From the NCBI RefSeq assembly GCF_030272615.1, contig NC_081406.1, forward strand, positions 244,401,218 to 244,465,217: DNA of 64,000 bases, written 5' to 3'. The notes under the pieces were generated by a model, which saw only the letters and a list, made by a program, of their open reading frames with translations, searched no databases and had not been told where the DNA came from. Source of the stretch: Cryptomeria japonica. Taxonomy: Eukaryota > Streptophyta > Pinopsida > Cupressales > Cupressaceae. The first letter of the stretch is position 1. The number at the start of each line of letters is the position of its first letter. The position numbers were made by a program, and so were the translations under genes. Of the stretch, positions 1 to 11,289 are shown in pieces.

Positions 1-316
1 CCCATATAGCCTTTGCAATTGATTTATCAGCTAGTCCCATTATTTGTTGATCAGAAAGTGCACACAAAAGGGCTTCTTTAGCTCTACAATCATTCTCAAG
101 ATACTTATACAAGCCTACTAAAGGAGGATTGCCAGATGCTGAATTAAATGGTGTTACACCTTTCTTAGTGATCTCCCGAATTTCCTTACCAAGACATCAT
201 AGATGAGTCTCCATATGAATCTTCCATACCTTGTAATTTCTTCCATCAAGCCTAGTAATATCTCTCTAGAAAACAGCTGCAGATGTATTTGATGAACTTG
301 AACTACTAGATGTCAT
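1..316 (-). pseudogene. Element A: gag N-terminus (partial, broken)
   Basis: Read on the minus strand from the ATG at 314-316, this gives a serine-rich start, then the copia gag pattern with RLDGRNYKVWKIHMETHL, a Lys-rich stretch (EIREITKKGVTP) and EALLCALSDQQIMGLADKS. These are typical of the N-terminal half of plant Ty1/copia capsid proteins, which package the RNA in cytoplasmic particles. Two in-frame stops interrupt it near 264 and 205, so it is dead. It lies directly downstream of A's primer-binding site and runs off the left window edge. Assignment as copia gag is strong; the lineage is inferred from the LTR. Confidence 0.8.
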
Positions 317-359
317 AGGATCCTCCTCAAGTGGTTAAGTTTTTGCAGAGAGGACCAAG

Positions 360-371
360 CTCTGATACCAA
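360..371 (-). promoter_or_regulatory. Element A primer-binding site (tRNA-Met)
   Basis: On the minus strand this reads TGGTATCAGAGC, the standard primer-binding site of plant copia elements, complementary to the 3' end of initiator tRNA-Met. It lies two bases inside the LTR edge, so the LTR to its right is the 5' LTR of a minus-strand element. Confidence 0.9.
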
Positions 372-373
372 TT

Positions 374-1591
374 GTTAGACAACTTAGATAACCGGAGGAC
401 AACTAAGAGGGGGGTTGAATCAGTTGTCAATAGATTACAAAACATTAAGCATTCAAAACCTTATTACCGAAACACATAAACTCAATACCGGAATGCATAA
501 ACCAAATACCGGAATAACCAGTATAGAAATTAAACATAAACATAAATCATAAAATAGTTACCATCCATGGAGAACACATGACACCAAGATTTGTACGTGG
601 AAAACCTGGTAAAGGGAAAAACCATGGTGGGAAGCCTACACACAGTCAGATAATACTTCTACAGTAAGTATGTGATTACAATATGAGAGGCCTACACATG
701 TAGGAAGTCCAACAACCTAGAGTGCACTGCTCATCACAAAAGGAGCCTCACTGACTACAAAGTAAATCCAAACTACAATCTGGAAAGAAGAGTGAACTGC
801 AAAGATAGCATCTCCTATGCTTGAGAACAATTTCGGTTAAGCTCAGTACTAGAGGTCTTAAACCTCTCTTACCAACCCAATTCGATCACCTATGATTGAC
901 CAAACCTTCTACATATGATTACAACATTATTCACATATAGATCATCCTATATCCCATTACCATATGCCCATGATCTACAAAGAGATCTTACATCATATTT
1001 ATACCAACCCGTGACCTAAACAATTATGTTGGCCACCTAAAAGATATACAATAATTTCATATCATAAACCAGCAATCCAATGATCAACCAAGTCGGCTTA
1101 GGCTAAAAAAAATATAAACCAATCATTAAATCCCCTCAGTAACGCATCAGGAACATCTTCCAACACGTTACATAAATTGGTCCATAACCTAGATAACACT
1201 GGACCCAAAAGAGTTCGCCATAAACCAAATCCAACACCATCGATCAACAGGAACACGAACAAGATAACCAACAACATCCCAAAAGCCATCTAGAAGCCGC
1301 ACTAACACCACTTATCATGTGCATCAAAATATCTTCAACAAAGCTCTACCGGTGACCAAAAGGCTTACTAGAACAAATGATAGTCTCTGAGTCATCAAAT
1401 CCTGAACCAACTGATCGTGATACACATCTGAATAGCATGAATGACAGATTCAAACAAATTCCTCAAACCAAAGCATACCGGATCAATATCATAATCCAAC
1501 CACTCTACCAAAACCAACCAAAACAACCAGTGTAGCCATCAGTGACAAAACATCAGTGCAACACATAATCAATTCCTCCAAATTGCCGACA
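374..1591 (-). repeat. Element A 5' LTR
   Basis: The repeat begins TGTTAGAC beside the primer-binding site and ends GCCGACA, giving TG...CA ends and about 1.2 kb. Near its left end is a G-run followed by TTGAATCAG; read on the minus strand this is the C-rich tract found at the U5 end of several LTRs in this window. A TATA-like TATAAATA lies on the minus strand near 995-1003. The flank after the LTR starts gtacc, which also precedes the matching sequence at 24484, so gtacc is the likely target-site copy. The partner LTR is outside the window. Confidence 0.8.
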
Positions 1592-1764
1592 GTACCTCCA
1601 TAAATAGTAGCTATATTTGGCACATAAATCAGTGATGTGAACATGCTTCTAATTCTCTCATATGCAAGCACCTTGTCTAATTAACATTTGAATAAGGCAT
1701 GAAGAATATTTTGAATCATATAAAGGTTTGGTTATATTAACTACTTTATTTTAGTTATGATCAC
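1592..1764. repeat. Dispersed 173-bp repeat, copy 1
   Basis: This segment lies exactly between the end of LTR A and the start of LTR B. It matches 24484-24656 over its whole length without a net length change, with scattered substitutions. It has no readable gene. It is host or older repeat sequence into which A (left edge) and B (right edge) appear to have inserted. Confidence 0.75.
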
Positions 1765-2974
1765 TGTTAGCAGCAATTAAGAAGGAAGAGTGAGAGGGGG
1801 GGGTGAATCAGTCTTCATCGGATCTCAGCAGATTAAACTCCAAAACATAAACTGATAAACTACAACAATAACAAATAAGCAAATTAACAACACAACACAC
1901 AACACCAAGATTTTGACTTGGAAAACCTGGTTAAGGGAAAAACCACGATGGTAACCTACCCACAGTAAGATGATACTCTGTAGTAGTATGTGAAAATATT
2001 ACAATGGGGAATGCACATGCTCAAAATATATATGCCCGAAAGGCTACAACCTTCAGGGAAGTCTCACTGAGCTACAATCCAGAAGGAATGAACTGCAATG
2101 ATAGCATCCACAAATGCCCGATGACAATGTCGATTAAGCATAGTTGTCTACTCTGCAACACAAAACTTACCTCAACACTTCATTGAATGATATATCCTTG
2201 TTCGCACATTCATCTCTCTGTGATAATATAGACACAACACCGACACCTAAATTACATAAGTATATCACCTATATATACAAATCATCAACCTTGATAACAA
2301 GGTCGACTAAACCCTCAATCTTCAACTCATAATTACAAAAATTACATTTCATGATACAAAGATCAACCACCAAACCAATATTATGATTTATATTACATAG
2401 CATAGACCTAATTCAAATTCCCAAACATGCAACACCACCGAAAATTCCGCCAAGATCAACCCCAACATGCTACACCACCAGAAATACTGCATAACATGCA
2501 AATCATCACCAATTCATAGAAATAACCAAAAAATCACATAATGATCAATGCAGATCACCAAAACAAATAGGACATGACTAGGAAATACCAACAAGAATGT
2601 TAGAATCATCTAGAACAGTTGCACCAACACCTCTTTCCAAATCTTCATCGGTCAACATCTCAAAGCTCAAGAACACAACCAATCAACAATTGTCACGAGG
2701 AAAGATAACTTGTGAAGCAACAAATAATGAACCATCTGAAATGAAGATACACAAGATCATCCCAAACAATAATCCAAAGCCTCAGCACAAGATCTGATCA
2801 TACTGGAATATATTAGAGGGAATACCGGATTCTGCAAAATAGTGAACAACACAACCAAACTACAAAACCGGACCAGAAATTCTTCCCAAACTCACTAGAA
2901 TAATTCACAGGAATATGTTGACATCAATGAAAACAACATATCCTAGCAGTAGCAATGAACAACCAAATCTAACA
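1765..2974 (-). repeat. Element B 3' LTR (left copy)
   Basis: It starts TGTTAGCAGCAATTAAG and ends CTAACA, matching the split right copy at 15405-15958 plus 23578-24278. It carries an eight-base G-run plus tgaatcagt near its left end, the shared U5 motif. A TATA-like sequence on the minus strand lies near 2269-2278. The two copies differ by substitutions and small indels, so B is fairly old. Confidence 0.88.
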
Positions 2975-3207
2975 ATCTCCCCAATAATCCAAGAATCTCC
3001 CCATTTGGCATTGATGGCAACATATGAATGTGAAAAACAATCAATGCAAAGAAAAAATATATCACCGACAAACTCCCCCTAAGATCAAGATAGATAAAGC
3101 AGTTTTTCACATGACCGCTCTCCCCCTTTGACAACAATGCCAAAGATCACCAAAATAGAAAACCAAACTCTCTCCCAAACAGAATCATGAATCTCTCTCC
3201 CCCTGGG
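2975..3207 (-). promoter_or_regulatory. Element B repeated polypurine tracts
   Basis: On the minus strand, GGGGAGAT-type purine runs occur at about 2975-2982, 2992-3003, 3070-3082, 3116-3132 and 3193-3207, the first touching the LTR edge. The adjacent one primes plus-strand DNA synthesis. Multiplied polypurine motifs before the 3' LTR are a described feature of Sirevirus-type copia elements; placing B there is inference. Confidence 0.6.
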
Positions 3208-3317
3208 ATATATAGCCAAAACAACAGACTAATCTAGCAAAGGAGCAACACCAACTCATCAATCTGGATAAACAAATAAGGCTCTGAATTCCATCGGATT
3301 GATGCAACTGAATGCAT

Positions 3318-4694
3318 CTAGTTCTCATCACGAGGGGTGGAGACCCCTAGCTTTTCTCTCAAATAGACAAATACATCTACATGCAAAGGCTTGGTGAAAA
3401 TATCAGCAATTTGTTTCTTTGTAGATACATATTCCAGCTTCACCTTTTGTTCATTGACTTGCTCTCTCATGTAATTATATTTGATTGATAAATGATTAGT
3501 CTTTGAATGTTGCACTAGATTCTTAGACATGTTTATAGCACTAGAATTGTCACAATATATAACAGTAGGCTCAACATAAATAACTCAAATATCTTTCAAC
3601 ATTTGCTTCATCCAAACTTTGGAGTGCAATTACTAGCAGCAACAATTTACTTAGCTTCAACAGTAGATAAAGATATTGAGTCTTGTTCCTTGCTAGCCCA
3701 TGAAACCAACTTATTACCTAAAAAGAATGCTCTACCGGTAGTAGTCTTCCTATCATCAACATCACCTGCCCAATCTACATCAGTGTAAACACATAACATG
3801 AAATCATCATTGTTTGGATACCATAAACCATAATCTTCAATTCCCTTTAGGTATCTGAATATTGTTTTAACAGCAGTGACATAAATCTCCTTCGGATAAA
3901 CTTGTTATCTAGCAGTCATACACACAACATGCGTAATGTCAGGCCTAGTCTAAGTAAGATATAAAAGTCCACCAACCATAGATCTATACAAACTCTGATT
4001 AGCTTTAGGAGATTCATCATTTTTAGACAATTTACAACCAGTCACCATAGGAGTTCCAACCGGTTTGGAATCATCTAGTCCAAAATTCTTTAACAATTCC
4101 TTCACATACTTAGTTTGAGATATAAAGATACCTTTTTCTGTCTATGCAATCTGCAAACCTAAGAAAAATTTCTTCTCACCAATCATAGACATCTCAAATT
4201 TTTTTTGCATATCACCAGCAAACTTCATACTCATATCATCATCACCACCAAAAATAATGTCATCAACAAAGGCTTCGACAATCAAAATGTTATCATTTTC
4301 AATTTTAAAGTATAAATTACTATCAACAACACCTTTGATAACTCCCAATTTTAGCAAGTATTTGTCTAACCTAGGATATCAGGCTCTAGGAGCTTGTTTC
4401 AATCCATAAAGTGCTTTCTCCAACTTACATACCATGTCTCCATCATCTGATAATAAAAATCCATCAGGTTGTTCAATGTAAACTTCTTCTTCTAGATCAC
4501 CATTTAAAAATGCAAATTTGACATCCATTTGATATACCTTGAAATCTTTATAAACAACATAGGCAAGCAACAATCTAACAGCTTCAATTTTGGCAATCGA
4601 AGAAAAAGTTTCTTCATAATCAATCCCTTCTTGCTATGAATATCCTTTGCAAACTAGTCTGGATTTACTTCTAACTACTTCACCGACTTCATTC
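3318..4694 (-). pseudogene. Element B: C-terminal reverse transcriptase and RNase H (broken)
   Basis: Minus-strand pieces give, in order, the reverse transcriptase core ([31 protein letters not shown]), the catalytic [12 protein letters not shown] motif, then the C-terminal end of RNase H (SIKYNYMREQVNEQKVKLEY; IADIFTKPLHVDVF; LREKLGV). The protein copies RNA into DNA and removes the template. Stops and frameshifts separate the pieces. The first part of the reverse transcriptase is at 12546-12817, beyond the 7.85-kb insertion; the two halves meet exactly at the cattc target duplication. Confidence 0.85.
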
Positions 4695-4959
4695 TGATGC
4701 TTTGCGAAATGGGGGAAGGTTAGAATAGAACCTGTGGTCGAATAACACACAAAAAACCAGGAAACTGTTAGTGTTAATCAACCAAAAACTAATCTAAGTA
4801 GGCATATCAAAAGAGACACCAAAAACATGAAAGAATATTTAACTAGGAAAGTAAATATAACGAGGCATCTCCAAATGCCTCCTAACATGCTCTTAGCTCC
4901 TTCTCCTTTGTTCCTCTCCTCTCCAAGTTCCAAACTAGTGTAGCTCTCAGCAGCTTTTT

Positions 4960-5170
4960 GCACTCACTAATACATTTAGCCTAAAATTCCGACGGAGAAG
5001 GTATATTGTGATCAAACTTGATTTTTTTTTTGAAAAAATGACCGATTTCGTCGGAATTCCAACAATAATGCAACATTTGGTTTCGACGGAGAAGGAATTG
5101 GCAATGACATTTGGGTTTTTTTAGAAAAAGTGCCCACGTTCGTCAAAATTCCGACGACCACGTGCATTAC
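4960..5170. other. Segment rich in CCGACGG / CGTCGGAATT motifs
   Basis: Several short motifs in both orientations occur: ccgacggagaagg near 4989, cgtcggaattcc near 5048, cgacggagaagg near 5084 and aaattccgacgac near 5146. Clustered copies of such a motif in both orientations are common in the sub-terminal regions of plant CACTA-type DNA transposons. A cactaatac string lies at about 4965, but I found no partner end, so a transposon is only a possibility. Confidence 0.3.
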
Positions 5171-5374
5171 TTAAAAAAAGAGAAAAGACCAAGTCATTTC
5201 ATAAATCCTGCCTCTTTACAAAATCCCACCTCTCATTCGTCTCGCGCCCTCTGTAACGAACCTGTGGGTTTAATCGTGGCGGGGAAGATCATTGGTGTGA
5301 CAAACACGGCCACAACGGGAAATAGGGGCACGAAGTGCCACAGGCACAAAGTGCCAAGGGCTAGCACATAACTA

Positions 5375-5545
5375 GTGAGGATGACCGCAAGGGAGCCCAA
5401 AATGGGCTATGTAAACGGCGATGCCTGGGCCTTTGTCAACAACAATAAGAGCTATGGATGGAGGAAGAAGTTCACCCGCAAAAAAAGCTACAGATGGAGG
5501 AAGAAGTTCACCCACAATAAGAGCTTCCTCTATGCTGTATATCCG
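5375..5545 (+). other. Coding-like segment with a 36-bp tandem repeat
   Basis: Two neighbouring 36-bp units begin near 5450 and 5486. They read in one frame as 12-residue repeats (SYGWRKKFTRKK, then SYRWRKKFTHNK). The segment is richer in G and C than its surroundings and open in frame from 5375 to 5563. I do not recognise the protein. It could be a captured exon piece or chance. Confidence 0.3.
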
Positions 5546-6314
5546 ACGTCACTGCCATGTTAGGCTGGAAGTGGCGATGGAGTATGATTCTGTGGAAGTG
5601 GAGGCAGACACTAGCCAACATTGATCAATCAGTCGCTGGTAATGGGAGACATTATTTTAAATGGTATGAAAAATTTCTAACTATGGCTAGATAGATCCTG
5701 CTTTGGTTTTCAAGAAGCCATTGTAGTGAAGTTGATTGCGTCTTCTGGTGCTAGATAATTTGTATTTTCCTCATTGTAGGGAAGATAGGTTGTGTACTTC
5801 ATATTTTAATGCTTATCTTGAAGGAGATCGGATGTGTGGTAGACATTTATTTCAAATTATTATTGTCCTGTATCGTGTTTATGTTAAAATATGAATTTGC
5901 AGGTGCATGTAATGGTGCAAACTTTCAGTAGTAGATGTTGTTGTGGACAAATCTTTTACATATGTTTATTGTTCTATTCGAGTCTATATGATAAGTATGT
6001 AATTGTTAAAAAAATCCCGTAAATAACAAAAAGATCTTTTGAAAAGTTTATTAAATATTTAATGATGTTGGAAGTGTTATTGGGTTTTTGGTTTAGAGGT
6101 GAATGAGTCTATTTGGGATCAAGTATTTTGATGGGGCTAAGAGCAAGGCCCTAATATCAAAACAGTTCAAAATAGAGGAAGCTTGGATCACAACTCCAAG
6201 TGATTTGGCAAAATGATTAACCCTCAACTCTAGGCTCTTGATAGGTTTTTATCCTAAGACTTGTGCTCCAATATCAAGTAGATAAATGAATTTTATGGTT
6301 CTTTTCCTTTAGCA

Positions 6315-6445
6315 TTGAGTATTCACCATTACCATCATTGTGTTCCATGAAATGACATCTCTTTGAGGCATTCTATCAAATAGCTCATCCGCTTTGCAGA
6401 TGCTTCCACATTTTGCAAACATATATACCACACTATCGAATCTCT
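6315..6445 (-). pseudogene. PPR gene fragment (PLS-type motif)
   Basis: The minus strand gives one open run with YMFAKCGSICKADELFDRMP followed by QRDVISWNTM. This matches the repeat unit of plant pentatricopeptide (PPR) proteins of the PLS class, which bind organelle RNA and direct editing or processing. Only about one motif remains, ending in a stop shortly after. No start, transit peptide or further tandem motifs adjoin it. It lies inside the 7.85-kb insertion and is a relic. Confidence 0.75.
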
Positions 6446-9184
6446 ATCCATCTTCGCTAGCTTCAACCACAACTATTCGCTAGGAAATGGAAGGAAGGGT
6501 CATATCACTTTGAGAGTTTTCACCAAGATGAGTAGCCTGAGTATGGACCTCAAATCTTACAAGCCATGAGGATCCACTTGTAGTAGAGGAGCATATACTT
6601 GCATCTTGGGAGCTTATTAGGAGTTCGCCTTGAATTTGGGAAATACATATAGAGGAGATAGAATATTGATCAATACACATTACCTAGCCTCATCATGCAT
6701 AAATACAAGAGGTATAGACTATAGCAAGCACATATCATGAGCCAAAAGATCATATTCGAGAGTTGGTTCATCTCCAATCCTCTACATTTTTAAGATCCAC
6801 AAATGGGGTTGAGGATAAGTCTTGTTTACTAATTAGCTTGGACTTATGCTTTGGGTTGCATTTATATGTGAGCAACCTAAAGGCATAATTTTCAATGCAA
6901 TTTTTGAGAGGACTTGCTTCCACCTTGTGGTACCGGGAGGATAAAATGCACCAACTCACATTGGAAACCCTCTCCAGATACCATTTTGGAGTGCTTCAAA
7001 GTGTGTTATATTTCAAAATATTTTTGATAGAGATGCATAGATGAGTTTCACAATTTACAAAATAAGGTTTCATAGTGGCTCAACATGAGAGTTAGTTTTT
7101 GGAGTTCTTGTAGTTTGTAGATTACATTCAAGACAAGTTACTTGTCAATTATTTTATTAGGGGTGGAAAGCCCAAAATTTTAGTTTTCCTACACATGGCC
7201 AATCCAAATGACTTTAGGGTTGCTATGGCAAAGTCTCTTGTGAAAAAGGAGGTACATGGGAGGACACAAGAGGCATGAGAGAAGTTTTTAACCTTGATTA
7301 AGGGACTAAAGTGTCCATAGGCCTCCCCATCCTTCAAAGGATAATTTAGACTTACTATATGATTTACAAAGAAAAACCCAATAGTATCAATATTAGGGAC
7401 ATAGGTCTACTAGAGCATAGTAGGGGCCATAGGGTAGTCACGTTTGACCATCATAGACACAAGGATATTTTAGGTATGAGAGACTATAGGGCTATCAAGC
7501 TAGGCCTTCTATGACTCAACAACCTTTTAGGGGAGAATCTAGTGTTTTTAGTAATTAGGATTAATTTTGAGAAAACAGATGTTGCCTTCATGAATTGATC
7601 CTAGTTTATCCCTTTAACCCTGATTAATTTATTTAGAGTGTTTAGTTCCATTTTAATCCTTTCTTTTACAATTAAATATTATTAAAAATTTGTATTATTG
7701 TTCCAAATTTTGTGGATATTTAGGAGACACAAATAAAATATAAATGTAATCATTCCATATTTTTGTAGGAGATATTGGAATGAGACTAATAGGAAGAGTA
7801 GTAAACATGAGTCACAATGAGCACTTTAGAATAAATCTAAACATTATAAGGAAGAGTAGATTGGAAAAATAGAAGCGTAATTTATTTTCCAATATGCAAG
7901 ATTATTACTTGGGAAAGAATCTTGAAAGAGGATTGAAAAGATTCCTTAAGCTAACATTGTCTCACTTATCCAAAATTATGAGGAAGGATTCATTAATGAA
8001 ATGGTCATTAACAAGATGGAGAGAATAATAATTAGGAAGAGATAGATTTCACATGTTACTAGGTGACTAGATTGGAGAGAAACTAGAGGCAAATCATTTA
8101 GCTTGGCCATGACACAAAGTCTTAGAATAGATGCCAACCTTGGTGAATGGAATGAAAATCCCAAACAATTAATGAGTGGTGAGACAAGTAGAGGCATCTA
8201 TAAATTTTGTTCTGAATAAAATAAAGAAAAAATGGGACTAAAACCAAGGGAAATGCACATGGAAAGGATATGATGAAAATCAAAATAAATAGTTTGAAGA
8301 TAATATTAGTTACCTAAAGGATATTCCACTTGATTATTTGGTATATCATAACTATTTTGACAAATTTTGAAACCATTAGAGGTACCTTTTGCTTCTGTAG
8401 ATGAGGCATTCATTCAAGTTGAAGTTGTGATAGCTTATTTGCCTCTTTATAGACAACAAATTATCCATACGAATTATCATATATACTTGTAACCTCCATC
8501 CCAAACCACCTATTTCACTCTTCTTCCTTTGTGTACCTCTTTTATTCTTCCATTACCTCTTCGCTTACCTAAATTCAATCCAAAACATAGTGTATATAGC
8601 ATCAAAAAAATTCCATATTTGATTAATATTATCCACAACATATCGAAAAGACAAATACCACACTTACTATGTCATCAACCAAAAATAATTTACTTACATA
8701 TTCAAAGAGTTCAATAATGGAGAAACATCCATGCGGTGCTCTACACATGTCCTTGAAGGTTCAAGAAATACTTATCCTCTATTGGTCCAAACTTTAAATC
8801 ACTTTCCATGCATGAAAATAATTGCAACCATACACAATTTCCCACCCAATAGATTCTCTCAAACTAGTTTACTATCTTAACATAGGGTCAAGGAAAAGTG
8901 GGCCAAAATAGGAATCCAAGTGTCTTAAAAGCCTTCAAGACCATAGTGGTGAGGATTGACTTTCTTTCTTTAGTGGTATCTTTCTCTAGATTAATTAGTT
9001 GGGGATTCTATTAGGACCTTTTCCTAATTAAAAAATATATATAAAGATTACATCCCTAAATATTGCATTCATAATACAATAAATTTCTGTAATATTGAGA
9101 CTAAATTCATAATAGATTTATAGTGATGAATAAAGAAATATTTAAGATTATCAAAAAATTGATGTTTTCTTTCTCCCAACCGTC
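6446..9184. other. Non-coding, no recognisable gene
   Basis: AT-rich sequence with only short open frames and no protein motif I recognise on either strand. It lies between PPR relics inside the insertion in element B and is most likely decayed repeat DNA. Confidence 0.5.
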
Positions 9185-9475
9185 ATTGGATATTGGGTGA
9201 TCTTTGAGGCATTATGTCAAATAGTTCATGTGCCTTATCTAAGCTTACATATTTTGCATGCATGTGTACCTGGGCAGTTGCACTACAACATCTATACTCA
9301 CTAATCACATTTTGTTGGAAGTTTCTAAATCCATTTCAAACACATCTTGTGCATATCCTGCAATCATAGCATTCCATTAGATCGCGTTTCTTTGATGCAT
9401 CTCACTAAACAGTTCATGCACTTTCATGTCTATACTTCCACATTTTCCAAACATGTCAAACAGAGCATTTCCAAC
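9185..9475 (-). pseudogene. PPR gene fragments, two decayed motifs
   Basis: On the minus strand the right part (9475 to 9332) reads VGNALFDMFGKCGSID, then ELFSEMHQRNAI, a stop, and WNAMIAGYAQ: nearly a whole PLS-class PPR motif with one nonsense change. The left part (9285 to 9185) reads HAKYVSLDKAHELFDIMPQR, a second motif in another frame. The two are closer than the roughly 100 residues expected for equivalent PLS positions, so sequence has been lost between them. With the fragment at 6315-6445, all three face the same way and may derive from one gene. Confidence 0.75.
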
Positions 9476-9756
9476 CGTAAGCATCTGATATTAATTGCCC
9501 TTACCTTCTACTTTGATGGAAGCCCATACTCTATTCCAAAGCTCCCATTTTGGTACAGGTAGAGAGTACGTTGGCAAATAAAACTGATCGAAATGGAAAT
9601 CTATTTGTTGCATTGACTGCATTGTGAGGACGCTTATGTATTTCATCGATAGCATAAAGCAGGAAAGGACATGAGAATATCTCCTTGGGGAGGTATTCTA
9701 TGATAGCTGCGAGGTAGATGAGAGTTTCTTATGCCATTTGCTTTGTTCTATGCAGT

Positions 9757-9855
9757 TCCCAGGTCAATGCAAAGCAACCTCTGCTCCAAAGATCACTAAA
9801 AAATAGAGAAAAAACTTTAATTTAATGCCATCAGGATAAAAGTCTTTAATCAAGA
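9757..9855. repeat. Third copy of the hairpin-arm sequence
   Basis: It matches the right arm of the hairpin (10512-10615) in the same orientation, sharing caaagcaacctctgctcc and aacuttaatttaatgcc-like blocks (DNA: aactttaatttaatgcc). On the minus strand it is the end of an open frame of 102 codons reading VLIKDFYPDGIKLKFFLYFL, which I cannot assign. Confidence 0.65.
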
Positions 9856-10388
9856 CAGATAAATGGTATGCAACTGGATCTATTTGGAATGCATTACCCA
9901 AACACTGCAATTGATTAGTAACTTTGAAAAGAAAGTGGTATGATGAAATATTTAGACATAAAATAGATGAAATGCACTCCATACTACTGCTGCACAATAT
10001 TTTGGTCGATGCTATTTTCAAAATAGTAAAGGAAGGTGTATGGAACAACCAAATTCTGATCATTATAAACAATGAATATTTTAAGATCCTTTTATGATAT
10101 GTAAGTTGAGAATATTTTATGAAAGGTCCCTAAATGAATACACTTTAAATTGATTTTAATATACCTTGAAGTGTGCAATATGGAAGGTTTGTATTCTTAA
10201 TCTCCTGCCCATTTCTTAATTTAAAAGATGATATCTTTATTAACTTGATTTCTCCTTCAATTCTTGATGAATGCTTGATTGCATGTTCACTTGGAATTGA
10301 ATTGATTTTATAATTAAGAGATCACTTGAATTGTAGGTAAACCCCTTCAAATGACAGGGTAGGCTTCCTTTTATACCTAATATATGTC

Positions 10389-10615
10389 TTGAAAGAATTT
10401 TATCGTGATGACTTTAAATTAAAGTACTTTCTCTTCTATCTGGTATTGGTGGAGCAGAGGTTGCATTGCATCATCCTAGGGTACATATTTCTGCAGATAC
10501 AACACAAGTTAAATGTATCCCAAGTCGATGCAAAGCAACCTCTGCTCCAGAGATCACCAAAAAATAGAGAAAGAACTTTAATTTAATGCCATCAGGATAA
10601 AATTCTTTAATCAAG
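10389..10615. repeat. Long imperfect inverted repeat (hairpin)
   Basis: Arms at about 10389-10487 and 10512-10615 are reverse complements with scattered mismatches, separated by about 25 bases. The shared core reads aaagaattttatc in the left arm against the complement of gataaaattcttt in the right. Transcribed from either strand it would fold into a stem of about 100 base pairs. It might be a foldback element, an inverted duplication or a small-RNA precursor; nothing here decides. Confidence 0.65.
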
Positions 10616-11289
10616 ACAAATAAAATTTGAGTTTGATTGTCATCTTTTACTTTGCCAAATTCTTCACACGTAACTCCTAAATCAATTTCCTACTCACAAG
10701 AATTTTATTATGTCTCAAATATAGGGAAACAGAAGGCTTCAAATAGAAAACTTGAACATGCAACTAAATCCATTGACTAACCAGAAGAACAAAATTAAGA
10801 AACGGTTTGATCATCTGAGAGATGTTGTAGACTTACAACTCACCAGCTAAGTTTTTGCGAGTAAGAATTTTTTTTGTTTTGGTTATGGTTGTGGTGTTTA
10901 TAGGGAGACATTTATAAATTTATATCTATTTTCACTATTTAATGGTTTATGGGTTTGTAATGGTAATTTAATGTTCTTTCATATTTTTGTATATATTCTT
11001 TATAATAGCCTATTATATTGATTTGTTCTATTATGCATAATGGTGTGGGTCAAACAACTTTGTCGTTGGTGCATGAAAGCATTGAACGAGTTCTACTTTA
11101 AAAAATTACATGAAACATTTTAAATTTATTTGATTCAGTGTTATTTGCAAAAAATGATTATCAGTGATGTTTCCTTTCTCCAAGAATTGTCTAGGATCTT
11201 TCCATCAGATACTATGTAATATCGAATGACTAAATCTTTTCATTACAAATGCTTATTTTATTTAATTATTATCTGAGTGTGAATTAAAA
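10616..11289. other. Non-coding, AT-rich
   Basis: No reading frame, RNA gene or repeat that I recognise. It lies between the hairpin and the LTR-like right end of the insertion. Confidence 0.4.

Noticed and set aside
6315-9475. A functional PPR gene
   Set aside because: Only single motifs remain, with stops, frame changes and lost spacing.
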